A stretch of DNA of 64,000 bases from Chaetorhynchus papuensis (taxonomy: Eukaryota; Chordata; Aves; Passeriformes; Rhipiduridae). How positions within the stretch are numbered: the first letter of the stretch is position 1; every line of letters begins with the position of its first letter. This document shows positions 51,418 to 61,912 of this stretch, piece by piece. The notes under the pieces were generated by a model that had not been told where the DNA came from, ran no database searches, and was given only the letters and a program-made list of their open reading frames with translations. The stretch lies in contig VWYX01001151.1 in NCBI GenBank assembly GCA_013396525.1, positions 122,056 through 186,055 on the forward strand. The letters run 5' to 3'. Made by a program: the position numbers and the translations under genes.

Positions 51418-52216
51418 ACCATAGATTCATAGATATCCTGAGTTGGAAGGGATCCACAATGATCAAGTCCAACTCCTGGCCCTGTACAGGACAACCGAAA
51501 AAATCACACCATGTGTCTGTATGTGGTATCCAAATGCTTCTTGAACTCCAACCAGCTTGGTGTCTTGAACAGTTGCTTGGGGTTCCTGTTCCAGTGCCCA
51601 AACACACTCTGGGTGAAAACCTTTTTCTAATATACAACCTAAGCCTCTCTTGATACATCTTCAGGTTATTCTATTAGGTCCTATCACTGGTCACCAGAGA
51701 GAAAAGATCTGTGCCTTATCCTCTGCTTCCTCTCACGAGAAAGTTGTAGACAGATAAGAGGTCTCCTCTCCTCAGTCTCCTCTTCTCTAGGCTGAACAGA
51801 CTGAAAGACATTAGCCTCCCCTTTTATGGCTTCCCATCAGGGCCCATCTTTGTAGCCCTCCTTTGGGCACTGTTTAATAGATTAACATCATTGTGTTGTT
51901 GTACCCAAAACTGCCCCCAGCACTCAAGGTGAGGCCACTCCAGTGCAGAGCAGAGCAGGACAATCCCCTCCCTTGCCCAGCTGGCGATGCTGTGCCTGAT
52001 GCCCCCCAGGACACTTGGCCCTCCTGGCTGCCAGGGCACTGCTGACTCAGATTCAACTTTCTGTTGACCAGGACCCCCAGGAGCCTTTCTGTGGCACTGC
52101 TCTCCAGCATCTCGTTCCCCAGTCTGTCCATATATCCAGGGCTGCCCCGTCCCACAGGTAAAATCTAGCACTTGTTAAACTTTATACTATTGGTGATCAC
52201 CCACCCCTCTAATTTG
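51418..52216 (-). mobile_element. CR1 LINE, about 800 bp, with decayed end of the RT ORF
   Basis: The left end 'CCATAGATTCATAGATATCC' and 'GAGTTGGAAGGGATCCACAA' is the complement of a CR1 3' terminus. The similarity continues through 'AGAGGTCTCCTCTCCTCAGT' into the C-terminal part of ORF2 and ends near 'CCACCCCTCTAATTTG'. On the minus strand two fragments of the reverse-transcriptase ORF tail survive in different frames. GRGSPGYMDRLGNE and LLGVLVNRKLNLSQQC lie in the frame spanning 51874-52155. LEWPHLECWGQFW and SAQRRATK lie in the frame spanning 51824-52171. At least one frameshift therefore separates them, at about 51,950-52,040. This tail lies beyond the catalytic YxDD region, which is absent. 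The copy is dead, 5'-truncated and the longest CR1 in the window. Confidence 0.95.
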
Positions 52217-53372
52217 AATATATTGGGAATAGGGCGTCATTTGAGATATATCTCATATGCCTAAACAGATCAATTTATAGGAACTCCATTGGGAAGGCAA
52301 TTGTCATATAAATGACAGTAAAAGTTCAGCTTAAAGATTCTGAACAAGATTTGGCTTAATTTGGCTTAAACTTAAAGGGTGAAAGAAACTGAACCCAAAT
52401 GCTGAAACTCTTAAAACTACCTATTTTCAATGTGTGGTTGAGGAGGATGGAGGCAAAATGCTCAATGTTAGTCTGTCTGTGATGACCTGAGGAAAGGAGT
52501 GGCATGTGGTGGAGTCATTCCTACTGCCCTTTCAGCCCTGTTGAATGCTGGCTGTGAGAAAAAGGAAGATCAAGTTGGGATAAAAATTGCAGCTTTCTAT
52601 TCATGTTTGCCTAAAGCAATTACACCCTTAATGGCCTGAAGTAGAGTAACTGTAAATAATCTTCCTAACAGAGGTTAGCTTAATGAACCTTTCTGAAGTA
52701 TTGCATATTTTTGTATTATAAAACTGACACTCTGTGTATCATCAGACACAGAACTGGACACAGTAAAGCAAATTTCTTCCACGAATAAATACTATAAAAT
52801 TGACTGTCGTGCACAGGTAGCTTTAACATTTGATACAGCTGGATACACCTGCTGGAAAAATCAAGCCTTCCTGCTGAGTGTTATGGCAACAAGGGGATTG
52901 TCTGGGTAGACCAGAGCACTTTGTATGTTCTTAAATATCTATATGCTTGTAACATGCAACTAGGCGAAATAAATTTCTAGGCAAAATATTAATTCAATAG
53001 ATACTTAGTAGATTGATTTCAGTGCTGAAGGAATAATGCAGCAAAAAACACTGTTGACATTAATAGTGTTTTTTTCTGTGTATTTTCTAATACATATCTA
53101 TGACATAATACATTACTTGCACCGCACCTGTTTATAAAAAATATCCATAAGAAGATACTGTTTAAATACAAACTAAGAACTTTTAAATCAAAATTATTAT
53201 TTATATTCCTTCCTTGCAATGTTATTCAAGTGGTTTGTAACTTACAGGTGTTGGGACTATTCTATAGATTAATGTCTTTCAGAAAGTTGGCAGAAAACCT
53301 AACTTTATTTATTCAAATAAAGTAAAAAAATAGCAATTAAACTTTTTAATTTAAGTTAAAGATTTTAAAAAA

Positions 53373-53393
53373 TTGTCTTTAATTTAAAGACAA
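53373..53393. repeat. 10-bp inverted repeat with one-base centre
   Basis: TTGTCTTTAA (53373-53382), a single T, then TTAAAGACAA (53384-53393). It is embedded in an AT-rich stretch with further partial copies of TTTAAnTTAA nearby, so low complexity may explain it. Confidence 0.88.
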
Positions 53394-54547
53394 ATTATTT
53401 CTAATGTATTTCAAATATATCTTAGCCTTTCTTCTTTGCTTTGTGTCATTATGTTAAATATCCTATTTTTTTCTTTTTTTAATAAAAAACTTAAAGTATC
53501 TTTTAAATTAGCTGTACTAGTGGTTTGATTTGAAAATTTAGAAATAAGTTCTATGTATTTGACAACCTTTGTATCTACTTGAGTTTTCTATTTAGTTTCC
53601 TAAGTTTCATGTCACATTCCTGTCCTTTTTTCCTCATTCTTGTATGTATTTTAGCTTCACAGAAAGTTGTTTTATGAGGAAAACAGACTGCCACAATACC
53701 AAGATGATGATCTTTTCTTCTCTCTACAGTTTTGATATTATTGTCAATATTGACAATCTTGAAAAAATGCAACACAAATTACAATCTGATTCCACTCTTT
53801 GGAGTACATAAAGCAAATAAAATGCTTGTTTCACAAGAGTTTTGTATCATATAAATTAAAAAGTAATTCAAATACATGAACTCACAAGTGTTTGAATTTT
53901 ATGACCTCTGAGTCATCCTAAATACAATTTGATTGCCTTAGGGTGCATTGAGCTATTGCAAAACACAGGTTGCTTTCACAAAAACAAAAGAATCACAGAA
54001 ATGTGTGAGAATTAATTTTAATGTAATTTAAAATGTAACCTTGTCAATTGCAATATATATGTCTGTAATTTCTCCTTTTGACTTGTACTAAACTGCACTG
54101 TGATTATTACACAGGTAAAATATTCAGTGTTATGTTATGGTTACTGCAAGCATTGATTAAACTCTCCAGTGTTCATGAAGGCTGACAGGGATTCAAAGGA
54201 GGAAATGTAAAACTTGAAGGTACAGCAGTATAGTGACATTTCACTCTATAAAGCTGCCAATATTTTAATCCTGCACGTAAATCATTTTCATCAGTTCAAT
54301 TCCATATCTTAATTTGTGTAGCAAACAAAGTATTGGATTGCATTATGTTTAATAATTAAGAATGTGATATCAATTTCCATATATTGTAAGTTCCTGGCCA
54401 AGAAATAGAGCTAACATTTTTAGTTTCAATTTCTTTGCTGTACAAAATAAGAATGATTAAGGATTAGGTCTAATTTTCATGCTGTGATGAACCAAACTTC
54501 CATTATTTGCTTTTATAGAACATTTAGTTTCTTTGCCTAAGTGATGT

Positions 54548-54633
54548 CTTTGTCAATGTTCATGCTGTATTCATTTAGAGTGATGATTGATATGGTAATA
54601 GATACAGTGTGATTGAAAGCAACCTTTGTCAAT
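54548..54633 (+). promoter_or_regulatory. Candidate enhancer motif cluster: paired CTTTGTCAAT and TGATTGAT
   Basis: CTTTGTCAAT occurs twice, at 54548-54557 and 54624-54633. Each copy carries a SOX-type CTTTGT core. Between them lies TGATTGAT (54584-54591), matching the PBX-HOX composite site. The surrounding 54,530-54,760 is more complex than the flanks. This motif arrangement is seen in developmental enhancers, but conservation is untested. Confidence 0.22.
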
Positions 54634-55052
54634 AGGCAGGCCAAATACTCAAACAGTGTATTGGTTTGAGTTTGCTCATTATTGGAGACCTTTCATAGTC
54701 ATATTGACTTGCTGTCCAAATGTTGTTACTTACCTGATGCTTTCATTGTTTAAATGGTATAGACATTGGTATTGAACATGACTTTTCCCAATATTTGTCC
54801 TAAAATACACACATGGCTCAATTATCCACTGAAAATTCTTAAGGACTATTTTCAAAGTATTAAAATGGTATTTGGGGAACAAAAGCTAAATGTTTGTGAC
54901 AGAGAAAAATAGTGTTATATATTGATGATGTTAATGCAATGTGTTCTGCACTGTGAATTTGTATTTCTTGATATTAGAAAATTACAGGAGGTTTTCTTTC
55001 TCTGAAATGATTTTCTATCACAGCAGCAGAGGTCCAGGGAACCACACTTCTT

Positions 55053-55448
55053 GTGAAAAGAGCATTCCAGAAACACAGAAAATATATTTGTTCCCTTACA
55101 TGTAGATTTTGCCACTCAAGAGTGTTTTTATTCTTGACAAAACTCTTCTGGACTTATTCTGGCCCGAATCACGTATTAGACATTCCTACGGAAGGTGTGA
55201 CCTTGATTTCGGAACTAACGCATTTCAAGAATATGAGGAAAAATGCACTCCTCTTCCTTCTTCAGAGTTATTGTACTTTGAAACTTGACAAGAAACCAGG
55301 CTCCACTAAACTCTTGTACAAAAAATATAGGGGTACAAGACAAACCAAAAGAAAATTTTTATACAAAGACAGCCAGTCTTCATGGAACTTTGGAGTTGGC
55401 TTACGCTTTATGACTTTCAGTGTAGCTCAAATAGAAGCAGGGAACTAA
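55053..55448 (+). CDS. Longest open frame in the window, 131 codons, uncertain
   Basis: This is the longest stop-free ATG frame here. The predicted protein is basic and has no signal peptide, repeated motif or domain that I recognise. Against being a gene: there are no flanking splice sites or polyadenylation signal, and in 64 kb of AT-rich DNA one frame of this size is expected by chance. In favour of constraint of some kind: the stretch and its 3' edge keep several CpG dinucleotides (for example within 'CGAATCACG', 'CTACGG', 'TTTCGG', 'AACGCA', 'TTACGC'), while the surrounding sequence is CpG-poor. It also contains TGACCTTGA (55198-55206), a full ERR/NR5A-type site on the minus strand. It may be a conserved noncoding element, a decayed exon or chance. 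Low confidence as coding. Confidence 0.1.
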   Translation: MKRAFQKHRKYICSLTCRFCHSRVFLFLTKLFWTYSGPNHVLDIPTEGVTLISELTHFKNMRKNALLFLLQSYCTLKLDKKPGSTKLLYKKYRGTRQTKRKFLYKDSQSSWNFGVGLRFMTFSVAQIEAGN

Positions 55449-57985
55449 GATTACTCCGTAAGGACACAGAACAGAGTAAAATCATGAGTTTGGCATGAGA
55501 GGTTTTAGATCGCATGGACAGTTCTCTGCCCTACCAGACAGTGTAATTACAGTGAAACAATATTATAACTCTATCCTTTCTGACTTGTCCATATGTTTCA
55601 CAAGATATCTTCCATATATTCCCAAAACTTAAGACTTATTTTTGCTAAATCTTTTTGATGGCTTAAAAGGACTTCAGTTACCTTCTTTCCCCCTCTAATT
55701 TGCTGCCAAAAGAGGGCATTCTATTGCAGATCTTTCCAGGTCCCCTCAATTTTGGAAACCCAGTCAAAAATTAGATGACAACATAAATTAATTAACTGTT
55801 CATGTATGAGAGATAGGAAAAAGGAGAAAGTACAGAAAAGTTTTTTATTTTATCCTGTGTTTATATTTCCCCTAAATAAAGACACTTGACTGGAAAATTC
55901 ATTAGTAATTTCAAATTTATGGACTACCACAAGTGATTTTTGAATCAACCTCTGCTTACATATTTTTCAATTAAATAGGTAGAAAACACTTACCATTTTC
56001 TGAAGTCTCCTGTGATAGTTCCTTTACAAAAAAATAATGAAACCCTAGTTTGAGAGATCTGAAGCTAAAACTGTTGTTAAAGATTAAGAGTTAGGTAGAT
56101 TTCCTTCCAAGGTCTGAGGAGGTACCACGTTTAGTCATTAAAATCCTTGCATTTGTTTATTGTGATTTAATGAGCACTTTTGTCCCTTTAAACCACCTGT
56201 TGCTTGAAGTAACACCAAGCTATGGCTTTCTTTCTCTTGACAGTGCCAACTGTCTTCCTTGCTCAATTTCTTTGCTTTGTGTCTCTGTTCCTGAACTTGT
56301 GACACTAACCATCATCATGCTATAGCTTTAGTAGAAGACTGCTAATAATACGCATGCAACAATCCCTTTCTGTATTAAGATGTGAGAATGGACACTGGAG
56401 AATATTACAGAAAGGGGTCTTTCTCTTGTCTAAGTGTCATAATGCTCTCCCTAGATCCCTGGAAATAGATGCAGGTCTAGTGAATGCCCGAGGTAAAGTT
56501 TCTTTCATTCATTCATTTCTGAACTGAACAACCTCTTCAAATTGAATGCACACTCTAGAAGGAAATATATATGTCCTTGTTAGGCAGGATACAAAGATAA
56601 ATCATTTATTTCAGGGTTCAGAGACGTGTTCAGAAATGTCACCCTTAATTTTTTTTGTTGTTGTTGTTTATTTATAAAGGTAAACAATGTAAAATGCTGT
56701 TTATTTCTTAGGATTTTTACTTCACTTTTGGTAATGTTCTCTTAATTAAAAATAAATGAGAAAATTCAGACCTGCAGATATTTATTAAAAAATCTCAGGA
56801 CAAAAGCCCCCCAGGTTCTTACAGCATTTAATTTATAGGAATTGAATGCTGTGCTGTACTCAGCATATTGATTAAACAAATACATACTCCCTCCCAGAAA
56901 AGTAAGTATAAGTTTAGATATTTGAGGAGGTTTTGCCCTCCTTTCGTTATAATACTGATGAGGAAACTTTTTTGTTTAAATGGCAAAACAAAGTAAACAA
57001 ATCATCAGTATCACTGTATTCCCATCTGCAGGTCTCTTGCCTTGATAGATTATATTGTACCAAAGAGGAACATTTGAATTGCCCATGTTCTAATGTCAGT
57101 AATGCAAACTCTAATTTTACAACATGTAAAATTGGGAAAAAATGGCATAATCAGTTTTGTGACTCCTTGGCTTTACACATGCTAAATGAAATTGCCACCT
57201 GAGCATCCCAGTAAGGATTGCTCAAATTAAAATGTTTTGCTTCTTAGTATTTACAAAAAGCTGCCATTGAACGGCACCTGAACACCAAGGCATGTCCCAT
57301 TTCCAGCAAGTGGGAAAAGCATGCCATCAATGCTCCTGGTCTCTGAGCACATGGCACAAAGAAGGAAAAGTTATAAAGGCTGATATATCAAGTAGGAAGA
57401 CAATATGAACAGCAGACATTGTGAAAGACAATTCAGCAATGTAGAAAGGAGCCTGGAGAGTGCAATTAGAAACAAAGTAGATGAAAATGTACCTGATGAC
57501 AGGCAGGCGATAGAGTGTAAATCTTCATTTTTCTTCCTAGAGTGATAACAATGTTCCTTTTCTCTGCCCTTTGGGAACTTCTACGTGGTATTAGTGGGCA
57601 GATATGATTCCAGGCTTCTTCTCTTCTGAGCTGTCAGGCACAAAGCTCTCTAAACTGGAAACTATTCAAATTAATGGGATTTTTTCCAGAAGTTCAAAAA
57701 AGGAGTAGGAAAACAGGAAAATTCAGATCATAACATTTTTATTCTCCAGTAACATAAGCCAGTAATTGCTACTTTTTACTTGATGTTAGTTACTCTCTAT
57801 TTTATAAGTCAGTCTGGAATACAGAAGGCTTTGAAGTCCCTAACACTTATGAGTAACCCCTTTTGGTGTTGAGGGAGGGAAAAAACCAACTCCTGTGGGA
57901 TTCCTACTGGTGAGAGGGCTCCTGGAAGGAAAGGTGTTCCTTTGGACAGATTGCACTGTTGGGGAAGTTAAGGGGAATCTGCTAG

Positions 57986-58043
57986 CCAAAAAACCAAAAA
58001 AAAACCCAAACCAAGAAAAAAAACCCAAACCAAAAAAAACACC
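57986..58043. repeat. A-rich (AAACC/AAAAAC)-type simple tract
   Basis: Runs of A are separated by CC or CCC ('CCAAAAAAACCCAAACC'-like). The Lys/Pro/Asn-rich plus-strand frame (57895-58122) and its Phe/Gly-rich minus partner come from this tract. Confidence 0.85.
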
Positions 58044-58689
58044 ACTGCACATTTCTTTTATAACTTTAGAGCTTACAGTAACAACAACAACACAACAAAA
58101 GTTATTTAATGAGAGAGAATAAAATGCTCATACAGGTAAAATATGGGCAGTCATGAATCAAGGGCAAGAATTCACTCTAGCTGTGAAAGAGATCACAGTG
58201 GGCACTAAAGGCACCGTGAGCAAGAAGGTTTGAAAAATCTGTTTGGATTGTGAAGGAGTTTGTTTTTTCAGGGAAGAGTAAACATTTTGTCCAAGAAGTT
58301 TCCCTGTGGTGCTGAAGCCCTGAAGTAGTAGGTGCTAAGATACTTTTCAAGAGAGTTGAAGCATTGCAGGGACTGCTGAGGAAAGATGCAGAGAGCTACT
58401 TGAAGCTTCTGTTTTAAAAACTGAAAAGACAATCAAACAGTGAAATATTTCTCTATTTAGTTGTGAGCATATGCCAGGGGCCAGTGGGTGAATGATAATG
58501 TGGCTACTAGGAAATCTGGTAGATCTGATCTGACCTGCAGAAAACTGAGATATTGCATTTGTATTCTTCTTCCTGAGTTCATGAGCAGCATTGGACACGA
58601 GTACTTACACACCGATAATATTTGCCATTGATATATATAAAGATTGTTGGAGGAATAAGATAGCTGCTCATTAGCAAGCATTTAAGGTA

Positions 58690-59585
58690 AGTAAAGACAG
58701 ATAATGGAAGAATGCAAATGCTGTGAGGAAAAACAGGAGGATGCTTTTAAACCATCTGGCCTCTGCTAAAGAATGCAAAAAAAAGTGGAGTGGTGGGCAA
58801 AGGATTTAATGCATTAGGTAAGCAAGTCTGAAAGGGAGGAGTCTTTTCAGAAGAAGGATTCTGTGTTTTGCATTGTCAATAGCAGATAGTAGAGGAAACT
58901 TTTGATTAAAATTTGGAAAATGAAAAGACTAGAGAGAAAAATGTGTATTAGAGAAGCTAACAATGAGAAAAACTGAAAGCTGGTAAGAAATAGAAAAAGA
59001 ATTTGGGTTTGGAGATTTGGAATTCAAGAGCTGCAGAATGTGAAAGGCTAAGGATAGAACAAAGATACAATCTCAAGAACTGAAGGAATTAAGAACCTAT
59101 GAAATCAAATATAGCAAAATCAATAGAAAGAAAGTTTGAAGGAATATTAAAGATTGTTAAAGATGTAGGAATTAAGGGCAGAAGTCCTATATGTTATCTT
59201 TTAAGAAATATAGGGCTAAAAGGGATACAATGACAGAGAGGGAGGGTTGGAGCATTCCCTGGGTTCCCTTTGGTAGACAGAGACAGAAAGACAGATGATG
59301 AATGCTTGGGTTAGTTTGAGGTGAAGAGGAGCAGACAGAATGATATCAAAGAGGGGCAAAGAAGTGAAGGATATAGCTGAAAATAGGGACCATAGTGACG
59401 ACAGGGGAGAGGGAGGTTAGGGAGGGAAGGAAAAATCTGTAAGCATCACAACCAGAGAGGATGGTAGCTTGGAGATCATAAATACAAATGAGTGAAAAGC
59501 TGTGGAAGAGTGAGAGGTAGTGAAGGAGAACAAGATGTGATCTGATAGAAAAAGCACTAGAACTTGAAGATAAAGAAAAGGAGTT
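58690..59585 (+). other. Purine-biased tract of about 900 bp
   Basis: Hand counts of 60-base rows give about 75% purine at 58921-58980, 70% at 59101-59160 and 78% at 59401-59460, with no single repeated unit. The start is preceded by a consensus-like donor word AAGGTAAGTA (58684-58693). No open frame of note crosses it. Long non-repetitive purine bias on one strand can reflect transcription-linked skew or old purine-repeat decay. It is described here as compositional only. Confidence 0.65.
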
Positions 59586-61633
59586 GGTTGTTGTGGGTTT
59601 TTGTTTATTTTTTTACTTTCTCATTTAAACAAATAAGGGCATTACCATATGGCACAATTTTCTTCCTACTTAAACCTCTTAATAAAATATTATATAGCTT
59701 TATTTTGCATATTGAAATGTCTGTCCAAAGGTTGCCACAGTGTACTATTAGGAAAAAAGGAATTTGCTCCAAAGAAACTACCAGGAATACCAGTAAACAA
59801 AGAGAGACTTTCCCAGCAGAGAGGTGAATTTATGTCCACAAACTAACTAACCAGTTTGGATTTATATATTCAATGTCAGTGCATAAAAATTAAGCATTTT
59901 ATTGGTGTCTGCCTGTTTCTGATGTATTCACCTCCAGCTACATGCTAATATTGTTTGTTAATATCTTTTCCTGATGGCATGTGACTATAATTTTCTGAGT
60001 GTATCAGATCTGTTTAGCACTGTCCAAAATAAAATGGCATGAAGATATAAATGCTAGTGGAGAAAGTGCACCATGGAGAATGTACATCATAACATGAAAC
60101 TACATTTTTTTATGTACATGATCTTTAAGCAAAGAATCTTGGGGTTGGTTTGAGGTTTGATTTTTTTGCAGTACACTCACTCCGTAGATTTTTTCTCCTT
60201 ATAGCTTGTTGTATGTCACGTACAACATATAAAATGAAGCTCAAATTGCTACTTGCTACAAATTAAGCTGAAGAAGATCTGTGTCTGACCATCCTAAAGC
60301 TGTGAATTGAGCTTTCATGGATGGATGATTTTATTTCAAGTCACTTCTTTTCATTACAGTTGCCCCAACTATGGACTTCATTTCAGAAGGGCTTAAGAGG
60401 TGAGTGCAGGCAGTTTTGACATAAGTTATATGAATAAGTGTCATGGTGGGGGAGGTACATCAGATGTGAGATCAGTATTTGTGTAAGTGGTAACTGCACC
60501 ACACAAATAAATACCTGAGTGACATGAATATCCTAAAAGGATTATGAAAGAATTGAAGAGCAAATGAACAGAAGTCGAAGAAGACAAAAAGAATTCTTTA
60601 GAAACACCAAATTCTCACATGAACACAACTTTTAAAGTGTGATATTGCACTTTGATGCATATGTCTTTAATACATATATCTTGGAGATGATACACTGTTA
60701 TTAGAGACTTATCATGCCTGATGTGCAATGCAGAGGCGTTTGCTTTGATGAATTGGAATTTGCTGTCATGAATCCAATGGCAGCAATGAGACACATCACT
60801 ACCACTAGCATTCAGAGGCTTATAGCTATAATTACCCTATATTAATACATAGACATATACAGGACAGAAGCAAATCTCTACTTATTTGTGTCCTCCACCA
60901 CAAAATTCTTATTTCCTTCATTGTTTTATAGTGCTTATGTGTTTCAAACTTAATCCTGCATATCAAAATAACACTTAGTCTTTATAGCTACACTAAGTGT
61001 TCACATCACTAAACATGTATATTATTCTAGACTTATTTCTGTGAGATTTATTCATACTGTATAAAGAAGCAGAGGAAGAGAGAGAGAAGTGAGAATTTCT
61101 TCCCTGCTTAAAAAGGATTTCAGCTATTCAAAAGATCTGAGAACAGTAGAAAGAGAAACATAAAGGAAAACAATAAACTGTAAGAGCTGCATCTTTTGTT
61201 ATAAGATGCATATTCATTGGAGAAAAAAAAGCTGGAAACATTTTAAAATTGCATATATACAAATAAAAGCTGCTCTGACTATTCTGTATGTCATACAGTT
61301 TTAAAACAGACAGCTTGGCTCTGTTTGTGAAATTTTGGAATGGTCAGACTCTTCCTTAGAAATAATATAAATGCAACTTGTGAAATGGCTTCAGATACAG
61401 GAAGCCACAAGAATTTGCACAGATTTCTGAAGTTCTTAAAGTCCGGTTTAAAATTTTAGGGAAGGAAAAAAAAAAAACAAACCCTTGTTGTCCTTAATTC
61501 TAGAGGATTTTGAGAAGCAAATGTACTAATTTCTCTTTTTTACACAATGTGTAAATTACCAGACAAATTGTCACTGTGTGATTGCCTTACTCTTTTTTTA
61601 TAGGTTTTCATGAAGATCACAAGCAGGACAGGT
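59586..61633. other. Unique AT-rich sequence with a candidate micro-exon
   Basis: No transposon is recognised. It holds the splice-flanked 40-bp segment at 60360-60399 and a short foldback near 60,205-60,227 (TGTTGTA...TACAACA). Overlapping plus-strand frames at 59564-59846 (65-87 codons) have no domain and begin in a T-rich tract. Confidence 0.55.
60360..60399 (+). other. Candidate micro-exon with good splice sites, 40 bp
   Basis: 'CACTTCTTTTCATTACAG' (to 60359) is a strong 3' splice site and 'TTAAGAG' followed by 'GTGAGTGCAG' (from 60400) a strong 5' splice site. Only 40 bases separate them, and two of the three plus-strand frames are open. Together with the candidate exon at 12204-12262 on the same strand, it could belong to a long transcript crossing the window. 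I recognise no protein, and a noncoding RNA exon or a decoy pair is equally possible. Confidence 0.25.
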
Positions 61634-61659
61634 CTTTTCTCTCTTTCTTTCTTTCTTTT

Positions 61660-61751
<92 letters not shown>

Positions 61752-61912
61752 TNCTTCCTTCCTTCCTTCCTTCCTTCCTTCCTTCCTTCCTTCCTTCCTT
61801 CTTTCTTTCTTTCTTCTTTCTTTTTTCTTTTTTTTGTGGTTGTTGTTGTTGTTGGTTTTGGTTTTGGGGTTTTTTTGTTGTTGTTTTGGCTTTTGTTTTG
61901 TTTTTTTTTTTT
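61634..61912 (+). repeat. Long (CTTT)n-(CCTT)n pyrimidine microsatellite with T/G-rich tail
   Basis: CTTT units run from about 61641 to 61752, an N lies at 61753, then CCTT units to about 61800, CTTT/TTC units to about 61835, and a TTG/TTTGG-rich tail ending in 12 T at 61912. The two Phe/Ser-rich frames at 61582-61921 are translations of this repeat. The N and the change of unit at the same point suggest an unresolved or collapsed array. Polypurine/polypyrimidine mirror sequence of this length can form triplex DNA. Confidence 0.97.

Larger units (their letters stand above)
52217..58689. other. Unique AT-rich sequence with an open frame and possible regulatory blocks
   Basis: No transposon is recognised. 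It contains a perfect palindrome at 53373-53393, a motif cluster at 54548-54633, the 131-codon frame at 55053-55448, a complex block at about 57,245-57,360 ('GAACGGCACCTGAACACC', 'GGAAAAGCATGCCATCAA') and an A-rich simple tract at 57986-58043. Confidence 0.5.

Noticed and set aside
57840..58122. Opposed Lys/Pro-rich and Phe/Gly-rich frames
   Set aside because: Both come from the A-rich simple tract at 57986-58043.
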